From Planctomycetota bacterium (GTDB taxonomy: Bacteria > Planctomycetota > JAJSAM01): 7,008 bases of DNA. How positions within the stretch are numbered: position 1 is the stretch's first letter; every line of letters begins with the position of its first letter. Location of the stretch: contig JAOZQC010000170.1 in assembly GCA_029932425.1 (NCBI GenBank), forward strand, positions 1-7,008, given 5' to 3'. This document shows positions 1 to 5,739 of the stretch, one piece after another. The translations under genes and the position numbers were made by a program. Under the pieces are notes generated by a model that was not told the DNA's origin, ran no database searches, and worked only from the letters and a program-made list of their open reading frames with translations.

Positions 1-140
1 ACCTCGCCGAAATCGCGTCCCCCCATGCCGTCCGCCACCACCGCGAAGGCCTCCTTCTCGGAGGTGTAGAGGGAGTCCTCGTTCAGCTCCCGCCGGCGGC
101 CGACGTCGGTCTTTCCGAAGAACTCGATCCGTTCGGACAA
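1..140 (-). CDS. PP2C-family serine/threonine protein phosphatase, N-terminal fragment
   Basis: This is the first 46 codons of a gene running off the left edge. Read on the minus strand it begins TTG at 140-138, preceded by a strong ribosome binding site GGAGGT at 150-145, four bases away. No ATG, GTG or TTG was found in frame in the roughly 50 bases upstream. The peptide carries the first conserved PP2C (PPM) blocks: a G-x-x-R stretch followed by NED at residues 20-22, then VVADGMGG at 34-41. In this family Asp37 of the DGMGG motif helps hold the two catalytic Mn/Mg ions. There is no leading extension before the catalytic domain, as in soluble bacterial Stp-type phosphatases that reverse Hanks-type kinase phosphorylation. 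It is divergent from the arginine operon and nothing links it to that pathway. The family is clear; the substrate is unknown because most of the gene lies outside the window. Confidence 0.88.
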   Translation of the reverse strand, partial: MSERIEFFGKTDVGRRRELNEDSLYTSEKEAFAVVADGMGGRDFGE

Positions 141-162
141 GCGAACCTCCCGTCCCCGACGG

Positions 163-192
163 GGTATAGCAGGTTCCCCCGTTATCGGCCAA
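163..192 (-). promoter_or_regulatory. Candidate sigma70-type promoter for the PP2C gene
   Basis: On the minus strand an extended -10-like element TGCTATACC (171-163) lies 18 bases downstream of TTGGCC (192-187), which matches four of six bases of the TTGACA consensus. Transcription would start near 156, giving a short leader that just contains the GGAGGT site at 150-145. An 11-base palindrome CCCCGaCGGGG (154-164) overlaps the downstream edge of the -10 element and could be an operator, but this is weak. I found no equally good promoter on the plus strand for argG. TTGCCG at 220-225 with a poor -10 around 242-247 is the best I can offer. Confidence 0.35.
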
Positions 193-235
193 GGAGCGCG
201 GGTCCAGGGACGAATTCCTTTGCCGCGCGCCTTCC

Positions 236-252
236 CCGCGACACACTCGCGG
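236..252. repeat. Inverted repeat in the argG leader
   Basis: CCGCGA (236-241), five bases cacac, then TCGCGG (247-252) form a perfect six-base inverted repeat. It ends 31 bases before the argG start codon and 17 bases before the ribosome binding site. It could be a short RNA hairpin in the leader or a binding site for a dimeric regulator. It does not resemble the AT-rich ARG box of ArgR. In DNA this GC-rich a six-base GC palindrome can occur by chance, so a function is only suggested. Confidence 0.3.
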
Positions 253-283
253 CTTTGCATCGGCGAACGGGAAGGGAACCCGG

Positions 284-1492
284 ATGGAGAGGATCGCGCT
301 CGCCTTCTCCGGCGGCCTCGACACCTCCTTCGCGGCCGTCTGGCTGAGGGAGGAGCGGGGGGCCTCCGTGATCACCGTGTCCGTGGACACCGGGGGCTTC
401 TCCCCCGAGGAGGTGCGGCGGATCCGCGCCCGGGCGGAGGAGGTGGGCGCGGAGCTCCACGTCCACCGCGACGCCCGATCCCGGGTCTTCGAGGGCTTCG
501 TGACCCGGCTCATCCAGGGCAACTGCCTGCGGGGCGGCGTCTACCCCATGGCCGTGGGCGCGGAGCGCGTGGCCCAGGCGGAGGCGGTGGTGGAGGCGGC
601 CCGGAAGCACGGGGCGGACGCGGTGGCCCACGGCTCCACGGGGGCGGGGAACGACGGGGTCCGCTTCGACGCGGCCTTCCGGGCCCTGGCCCCCCGTCTC
701 GCGATCCGCGCCCCCATCCGGGACCTGGCCCCCAGCCGGGACGAGGAGGCCGCCTACCTCCGGGAACGCGGCATCTCCGTGCCCGAGCACACCCGTCTCT
801 ACAGCGTGAACGAGGGGCTCTGGGGGATCACCATCGGGGGCGGGGAGACCCACGATTCGTGGAAGGAGCCCCCCGAGGAGGTGTACCGCCTCACCCGCCG
901 CGAGGAAGGCCTGCCGGAAGAGGAGATCGTCCTGGGCTTCGAGCGGGGCGTACCCGTCGCCCTGGACGGCGTGGCCCTTCCCGGCGTCCGGCTGGTGACG
1001 GCCCTGAACCGCCGGGCCGGGCGCCACGGCATCGGCCGGGGCATCCACGTGGGAGAGACGATCCTGGGACTCAAGGGGCGCCTGGCCTTCGAGGCCCCCG
1101 CCGCGGTGGTCCTCATCGCCGCCCACCGCGAGCTGGAGAAGCTCGTGCTCACGGGGCGGCAGCTCTCCTTGAAGGACCGCCTGGGGGAGATCTACGGGAG
1201 CCTGCTGCACGAGGGGCTGTGGTTCGACCCCGTGACCCGGGACATCGAGGCCTTCCTCGACGAGAACCAGCGGCTCGTCACCGGGGAGGTCCGCGTCCGG
1301 CTGGCGGACCGGTCCTTCGCGGTGGCGGGCGCCCGGTCCCCCCATTCCCTCCTCGGGTGCGGCGGCGCGGCCTACGGGGAGCGCGGGGCGGGCTGGTCCG
1401 GCGAGGAGGCCGCGGGCTTCGCCCGTCTCCACGGCCTGGCCTCGGAGCTGGCGGCGGAGCGCGACCGCGCCGCAGGGGAGACCGCGCCATGA
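284..1492 (+). CDS. argG: Argininosuccinate synthase (Bacteroidota-like type)
   Basis: ArgG (EC 6.3.4.5) joins citrulline and aspartate with ATP to give argininosuccinate, the penultimate step to arginine, in the cytoplasm. The 402-residue length is normal. The PP-loop that binds ATP is AFSGGLDTS at residues 7-15. The aspartate/citrulline-binding block HGSTGAGNDGVRFD is at 116-129, and YSVNEGLWG follows from 173. The ATG at 284 places the PP-loop at the usual distance from the N-terminus. It is preceded by GGAAGGG at 270-276, seven bases upstream. The block order and wording (TGGFS near residue 46, GNCLRGGVYP, LWGITIGGGET) recall Bacteroidota ArgG more than the Escherichia or Bacillus forms; this is my recollection of those sequences. 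It is the first gene of the operon and its stop overlaps the next start by four bases (ATGA). The C-terminal tail, rich in Ala, Glu and Arg, looks poorly conserved. Confidence 0.97.
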   Translation: MERIALAFSGGLDTSFAAVWLREERGASVITVSVDTGGFSPEEVRRIRARAEEVGAELHVHRDARSRVFEGFVTRLIQGNCLRGGVYPMAVGAERVAQAEAVVEAARKHGADAVAHGSTGAGNDGVRFDAAFRALAPRLAIRAPIRDLAPSRDEEAAYLRERGISVPEHTRLYSVNEGLWGITIGGGETHDSWKEPPEEVYRLTRREEGLPEEEIVLGFERGVPVALDGVALPGVRLVTALNRRAGRHGIGRGIHVGETILGLKGRLAFEAPAAVVLIAAHRELEKLVLTGRQLSLKDRLGEIYGSLLHEGLWFDPVTRDIEAFLDENQRLVTGEVRVRLADRSFAVAGARSPHSLLGCGGAAYGERGAGWSGEEAAGFARLHGLASELAAERDRAAGETAP

Positions 1493-2508
1493 AGATCCGC
1501 GCCCACAAGATCGCCTCCGTCACCGCCCACCTCGGGCTTCCGAAGGAGCTCGAGATCAGCTCCGAGATCGAGGCCCGCCCCGGGAACGTCATCGTGGTCC
1601 GGGCCCTCCAGGAGAAATCGGTCTACGACAAGCTCGAGCTGGACTCCGGCCGCATGGCCCACATCGGCAAGGAGGACATCATCGTGGGGGCGCTGGGCCG
1701 CCGGCGGGCCCTGCGCGGCTTCGTGGGCGAGGTCCCGGAGAGGATCCGGACCGGCGACCGCCTCCAGATCCTGAACCTGGGGGGCGTGGTGGGGGTCTGC
1801 GTGGGCGGACACCCGGACCTCGGTCCTCCGCTGGACGTGGAGGTCCTGGGCATGGCGGTGAACGGGGACGGGTCGCCGCTCCACATCGCCCGGGGCGCGC
1901 TCCCCCCGCGGGAGACCTACGAGCCCCCCGCCCCGCTGGTGGTGGTGGCCGGGACCTGCATGGCCTCCGGGAAGACCCAGGCGGCCTGCGAGATCATCCA
2001 GAAGCTCTCCCAGCGGGGCCGCCGCCTGGCCGGGGTGAAGCTCACCGGGGTGGCCTGCCTGCGGGACGTCCTGAACATGGAGGACCACGGGGCCCGGGCG
2101 GGTTTCAGCTTCCAGGACGCGGGCCTCCCCTCCACGGTGGGCGTGGAGAACCTCCCCCAGGTGGCGAAGGCCATCCTCTCCCGCGCCGCCGAGGAGGGCC
2201 TCGAGGCCACGGTGGTGGAGGTGGGAGACGGCATCATCGGGGAGTACGGCGTGCGCTCCATCCTCCGCGACGAGGAGATCCGCGCGGCCACCCGGGCACT
2301 GGTCCTCTGCGCCAACGATCTCGTGGGCGCCTGGGGCGCCGCGGAGTGGATGCGCGCGGAGGGGCTCCGCATCGACGTCATGAGCGGCCCCGCCACCGAC
2401 AACGAGGTGGGCACCCGGTACATCAGCCGGGAGCTCAAGATCCCCGCCGTGAACGCCCGGAACGAGCCGCACCGGCTGGCGGACCTCGTGGAAGGGCTCC
2501 TCTTCTGA
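1489..2508 (+). CDS. Uncharacterised BioD/DUF1611-like P-loop protein; candidate N-acylglutamate synthase
   Basis: This 339-residue protein has no place in the textbook arginine pathway. Residues 1 to about 140 look beta-rich, with many short hydrophobic strands and Gly-Asp turns and no motif I recognise. A Pro-rich linker (about 141-149) leads to a P-loop domain. Its nucleotide-binding motif, GTCMASGKT (155-163), has the GT-x-x-x-x-GKT layout of dethiobiotin synthetase (GTDxxxGKT) and DUF1611 proteins, with Cys157 replacing the usual Asp. Then come VKLTG (183-187), MEDHG (197-201), an acidic strand VVEVGDGIIGEYG (about 242-254), CANDLVGAWG (274-283) and SGPATDNEVG (299-308). There is no signal peptide or membrane segment. 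The ATG at 1489 overlaps the argG stop and follows AGGGGAG at 1474-1480; its own stop overlaps the argC start. Such coupling implies a role in arginine synthesis. DUF1611 member DgcN is reported to N-acetylate D-glutamate, so an acylglutamate synthase role is inferred here. Regulator or amidoligase-like roles remain possible. Confidence 0.85.
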   Translation: MKIRAHKIASVTAHLGLPKELEISSEIEARPGNVIVVRALQEKSVYDKLELDSGRMAHIGKEDIIVGALGRRRALRGFVGEVPERIRTGDRLQILNLGGVVGVCVGGHPDLGPPLDVEVLGMAVNGDGSPLHIARGALPPRETYEPPAPLVVVAGTCMASGKTQAACEIIQKLSQRGRRLAGVKLTGVACLRDVLNMEDHGARAGFSFQDAGLPSTVGVENLPQVAKAILSRAAEEGLEATVVEVGDGIIGEYGVRSILRDEEIRAATRALVLCANDLVGAWGAAEWMRAEGLRIDVMSGPATDNEVGTRYISRELKIPAVNARNEPHRLADLVEGLLF

Positions 2509-3539
2509 TGGCGGGCGGTCCCATCCGCGCCGGCATCGTGGGGGGATCCGGGTACGGCGGCCGGGAGCTCCTGCGGATCCTCTCCCGCCACCCCCGGGTC
2601 ACGGTGACCGCGGTGACCTCCCGGAGGCACGCGGGGCGCTCCGTGGCCGAGGTCCACGACACGCTGCCGGAGCTCCGGGACCTCTGCTTCTCGGACGGGG
2701 CGGCGCCGGACCTGGCCCGGGAGGCGGACGTCCTCTTCTTCGCCCTGCCCCACGGGGAGGCGGCGGGCCGCATGCGGGAGGTGACGGAGGCCGCGCCGGA
2801 GCTCCGGATCATCGACCTCTCCGGGGATTTCCGCCTGGCGGACGCCGGGGCCTGGGAGGCCGCCTACGGGCGCCCTCACCCCGCCCCGGAGCTCTGCGGG
2901 ACGTTCGTGTACGGGCTCCCGGAGCTCTCCCGAGAGGAGATCCGCGCCGCCCGGAGGGTGGCGAACCCGGGCTGCTTCGCCACCGCCGCCGTCCTGGCTC
3001 TCCTCCCCCTCGCCGGGGCCGGGCGCCTCCCCCGGGACGTGGCGCTCTCGGGGATCACGGGCTCCTCGGGGTCCGGCGCGGAACCGAAGCCCGCCACCCA
3101 CCACCCGGAGCGGGCGGAGGACTTCCGGGCCTACCGGCCCCTGGCCCACCAGCACGTGCCGGAGATCGAGGCCGCCCTCCGGTCCGCGGGGGCCGGGGAG
3201 ACCGCGGCGGCCCTGGTCCCTCACAGCGGCCCCTTCGTGCGGGGGATCTTCCTGACCGCCTGCCTCTTCCCCGAGGACCCCCTCCCCGCGGAGGAGCTCC
3301 GGGCCCTCTACGCCGCCCGCTACGAGGGAGAGCCGTTCGTCCTCCTCCGGGAGACCACCCCCCGGGCGGCGGTGGTGCGGGGAACGAACCGGTGCGAGGT
3401 GGCCGTGGCCGCGGGACGGGAGGGGCGGCAGGCGGTGGTGCTCGCGGCCCTCGACAATCTCGTGAAGGGCATGGCCGGCCAGGCGGTCCAGAACCTGAAC
3501 CTCCTCTTCGGCCTTGACGAGACGGAAGGGCTCCTCTGA
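2508..3539 (+). CDS. argC: N-acyl-gamma-glutamyl-phosphate reductase
   Basis: ArgC (EC 1.2.1.38 for the acetyl form) reduces N-acyl-gamma-glutamyl phosphate to the semialdehyde with NADPH. The protein has 343 residues, typical of the family. The N-terminal Rossmann fingerprint is GIVGGSGYGGREL at 9-21. The catalytic cysteine is Cys156 in NPGCFAT, and the conserved HQHVPEI block follows at 214-220. The sequence after the cysteine, ITGSSGSG, resembles the Bacteroidota enzyme rather than the longer HTGVSGAGR form common elsewhere. That fits the succinylated pathway suggested by the transcarbamylase, but the fit is by inference, since ArgC sequence alone does not define the acyl group. The ATG at 2508 overlaps the upstream stop as TGATG and gives a sensible N-terminus. 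The open frame reaches further upstream inside the previous gene, but that stretch has no ArgC similarity. A GGAAGGG site lies 11 bases before the start. Confidence 0.96.
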   Translation: MAGGPIRAGIVGGSGYGGRELLRILSRHPRVTVTAVTSRRHAGRSVAEVHDTLPELRDLCFSDGAAPDLAREADVLFFALPHGEAAGRMREVTEAAPELRIIDLSGDFRLADAGAWEAAYGRPHPAPELCGTFVYGLPELSREEIRAARRVANPGCFATAAVLALLPLAGAGRLPRDVALSGITGSSGSGAEPKPATHHPERAEDFRAYRPLAHQHVPEIEAALRSAGAGETAAALVPHSGPFVRGIFLTACLFPEDPLPAEELRALYAARYEGEPFVLLRETTPRAAVVRGTNRCEVAVAAGREGRQAVVLAALDNLVKGMAGQAVQNLNLLFGLDETEGLL

Positions 3540-3541
3540 CC

Positions 3542-4726
3542 ATGGACGACGCCGCGATCCGGGCCGCGGAGGATCGGACCCTCCTCGCCACCTACGCCAA
3601 GTTCCCCGTCTCCCTCGCCACGGGCCGCGGCGCGTGGGTCACGGACACGGCGGGGAAGCGGTACCTGGACCTCTACGGGGGCCACGCGGTGGCCCTCACC
3701 GGCCACTGCCATCCCCGCATGGTGGCGGCGATCCGGGAGCAGGCGGAGCGGCTCCTCTTCTACTCCAACGCCGTGTACCTGGACGTCCGCGCCCGGGCCG
3801 CAGAGGCCCTGGCCCGCTTCCTTCCCGAGGGAATGCGGGCCTTCCTCGTGAACTCCGGCACGGAGGCGAACGAGGCGGCCCTGAAGACGGCCCGCATGGT
3901 CACGGGAAGGCCGGGCGTGGTGGCCATGGAGGGTTCCTTCCACGGGCGGACGCTGGGCGCCCTCTCCGCCACCGGGCTCCCCCCCTATCGGGAGAAGGCC
4001 GGCCCCCTGGTGCCGGGGACGGTCTTCGTGCCCTTCGGGGACGAGAGGGCCCTGGCGGGGGCGGTGGGCGAGGACACGGCGGCCGTGATCCTGGAGCCCA
4101 TCCAGTCCATGGCGGGGGTCCGGGAGGCGCCCCCGGACTACTACCGGGCGGCCCGGGAGATCTGCACGAGGGCCGGGGCGCTGCTGATCCTCGACGAGGT
4201 CCAGACCGCCCCCGCCCGCACCGGGGCCCGGTTCTACGGGGAGCATCCCGGGGTCCTTCCGGACCTCGTCACCACCGCCAAGGGGATCGCCTCCGGCGTC
4301 CCCTGCGGGCTCCTCCTGGCCGCGGCCCCCGTGGCGGAGAGGGTGCGGGAGGGCGATCACGGGTGCACCTTCGGGGGAGGCCCCCTGGCCTCGGCGGCCC
4401 TGGCCGCCACCCTCGAGGTCATCGAGGAGGAGGAGCTCACGGAGAACGCGGCCCGCATGGGGGAGCTCTTGGCCGGCGGCCTGCGGGCGGTCCCCGGCGT
4501 CACGGAGGTGCGGGGCCGGGGGCTTCTCCTCGGCGCGGTCCTCGACCGGAAAGCGAAGCCGGTGCGGCAGGCCCTCCTGGAGCGCCGCATCCTGGTCTCC
4601 ACCACCCCGGGGGACGACCGGGTGCTCCGGCTGCTCCCCCCCCTCGTCCTGGGCCCGGACGAGGTGGACGTGTTCCTGGACGCCCTGCGGGCGGTGCTCG
4701 AGGAGGAACCCCCCGATGCCGGATGA
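3542..4726 (+). CDS. argD: N-acylornithine aminotransferase
   Basis: ArgD (EC 2.6.1.11 for the acetyl substrate, 2.6.1.81 for succinylornithine) transfers an amino group from glutamate to N-acylglutamate semialdehyde. At 394 residues it is a full-length class III PLP aminotransferase. Visible landmarks are the phosphate-binding NSGTEANEAALK (104-115), SFHGRT (132-137), DEVQT (218-222), whose Asp218 contacts the PLP ring nitrogen and whose Gln221 is conserved, and the Schiff-base lysine Lys247 in TTAKG. The usual DEVQTGxGRTG reads DEVQTAPARTG here, a small departure beside the active site. The start at 3542 lies two bases after the argC stop and 11 bases after a GGAAGGG ribosome binding site. 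The 3' end overlaps the transcarbamylase gene by 11 bases. Within this operon its substrate is probably N-succinylglutamate semialdehyde. Lysine-pathway or catabolic aminotransferases share these motifs, and only the context decides. Confidence 0.95.
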   Translation: MDDAAIRAAEDRTLLATYAKFPVSLATGRGAWVTDTAGKRYLDLYGGHAVALTGHCHPRMVAAIREQAERLLFYSNAVYLDVRARAAEALARFLPEGMRAFLVNSGTEANEAALKTARMVTGRPGVVAMEGSFHGRTLGALSATGLPPYREKAGPLVPGTVFVPFGDERALAGAVGEDTAAVILEPIQSMAGVREAPPDYYRAAREICTRAGALLILDEVQTAPARTGARFYGEHPGVLPDLVTTAKGIASGVPCGLLLAAAPVAERVREGDHGCTFGGGPLASAALAATLEVIEEEELTENAARMGELLAGGLRAVPGVTEVRGRGLLLGAVLDRKAKPVRQALLERRILVSTTPGDDRVLRLLPPLVLGPDEVDVFLDALRAVLEEEPPDAG

Positions 4727-5732
4727 GCCGCGAACCGAAAAGGACCTGCTCTCGCTCGAGGAGATCTCCGGGGAGGAGGTGCTCGAACTCCTGGACCGGG
4801 CGGCGCGGCTCCGGGAGGGGGATCACGGGAGGCCCCTGGAGGGCCGGTCCGCGGCCCTCGTCTTCCTGAACCCCTCCCTGCGCACCCGCACCTCCTTCGA
4901 GCTGGCCGTGGAGAAGCTCGGGGGACATGCGGTGGTCCTCTCGCCGGGGACGGACGCCTGGAAGCTCGAGGCCCGGGACGGGACGGTCATGGACGGGGAC
5001 GCCGCGGAGCACGTGCGGGAGGCGGCGGGGGTCCTGGGGGCGCTTTGCGACGTGATCGGGGTCCGGGCGTTTCCGAAGCTCGTCTCCTGGGAGGAGGACC
5101 GGAAGGAGACGGTGCTCCGCGCCTTCGCGCGCCACGCGCCCGTGCCCGTGGTGAACATGGAATCCGCCCTCTCCCACCCGCTCCAGGCGCTGGCCGACCT
5201 CCTCACCCTGCGGGACGCCCTGGGGGACCTCGCGGGACGCCGCCTCCTCCTCACCTTCGCCTACCACCCCCGGCCCCTCCCCGTGGCCGTCCCCCGTTCC
5301 GTGCTCCTCGCCGCCTGCCGGATGGGCATGCGGGTGACGCTGGCCCGGCCCGAGGGGTTCGACCTCCCGGAGGAGACCATGGACCGGGCCCGGTCCTTCG
5401 CGGCGAGGGCCGGGGGCGGCCTCGAGGTGGTGGCGGACCCCGACGCGGGGTACCCGGGGGCGGAGGCGGTGTACGCCAAGTCGTGGGCCTCCCCCGCGTT
5501 CTACGGCCGGTTCGACATGGAACGGCCCCGGCGGGAAGCGGTCCGGGACTGGATCGTCACCGGGGAGCGCATGGCGCGTACCGCCGGGAACGCTCCCTTC
5601 CTCCACTGCCTCCCCGTCCGGCGGAACGTGGTGGTGGCCGACGAGGTCCTCGACGGCCCCCGGAGCGCCGTGATCCCCCAGGCCGCGAACCGGCTCTGGA
5701 CCACCATGGCCGTTCTCGACCGCATCTTTTGA
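4716..5732 (+). CDS. argF': N-acylornithine carbamoyltransferase, predicted succinylornithine-specific (SOTCase-like)
   Basis: This enzyme transfers a carbamoyl group from carbamoyl phosphate to N-acylornithine, giving N-acylcitrulline. It is not ordinary ornithine transcarbamylase. The 338 residues hold the carbamoyl-phosphate motif NPSLRTRTSFE (52-62), DAWKLE (80-85), MDGDAAEH (92-99), HPLQ (154-157), YHPRPLPVAVP (183-193), YAKSW (about 253-257) and HCLPVRRN (297-304), a pattern belonging to the acetyl/succinylornithine branch. From the published Xanthomonas/Bacteroides comparison, Glu92 marks acetylornithine enzymes and a smaller residue there (Pro, Ser, Val or Ala) gives succinylornithine activity. 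By my alignment the equivalent residue here is Ala97. Asn185, which also helps define acetylornithine binding, is Pro189. The lysine after HCLPLRRNV that is carboxylated in Xanthomonas is valine here. The start at 4716 lies nine bases after AGGAGG (4701-4706), overlapping argD by 11 bases. The class is firm; acyl specificity is inferred. Confidence 0.93.
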   Translation: MPDEPRTEKDLLSLEEISGEEVLELLDRAARLREGDHGRPLEGRSAALVFLNPSLRTRTSFELAVEKLGGHAVVLSPGTDAWKLEARDGTVMDGDAAEHVREAAGVLGALCDVIGVRAFPKLVSWEEDRKETVLRAFARHAPVPVVNMESALSHPLQALADLLTLRDALGDLAGRRLLLTFAYHPRPLPVAVPRSVLLAACRMGMRVTLARPEGFDLPEETMDRARSFAARAGGGLEVVADPDAGYPGAEAVYAKSWASPAFYGRFDMERPRREAVRDWIVTGERMARTAGNAPFLHCLPVRRNVVVADEVLDGPRSAVIPQAANRLWTTMAVLDRIF

Positions 5733-5739
5733 GGTTGAC

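Noticed and set aside
154..164. CCCCGaCGGGG palindrome as a terminator or operator
   Set aside because: Only five paired bases with a one-base centre and no T-run; too short in DNA this GC-rich to call beyond a mention.
220..1488. Long open frame running through argG and continuing in frame into the P-loop gene, which could suggest a 762-residue fusion protein
   Set aside because: The upstream part is Gly/Arg/Pro-rich low-complexity translation, a shadow of argG in another frame. argG is unmistakable, and the P-loop gene has its own ATG at 1489 with a ribosome binding site.
2346..2507. Longer ArgC starting upstream inside the P-loop gene
   Set aside because: The extra residues have no ArgC similarity and would overlap conserved P-loop protein sequence. 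The ATG at 2508 gives the normal N-terminus just before the Rossmann motif.
4716..5732. Ordinary ornithine transcarbamylase (argF)
   Set aside because: Its motifs (YHPRPLP, HCLPVRRN, MDGDxxEH) follow the acetyl/succinylornithine branch, and an acyl-removing M20 enzyme follows downstream.
5721..5739. TTTT run at the end of the transcarbamylase gene as an internal terminator
   Set aside because: I saw no convincing GC hairpin directly before it, and argB starts seven bases after the stop, so read-through is expected.
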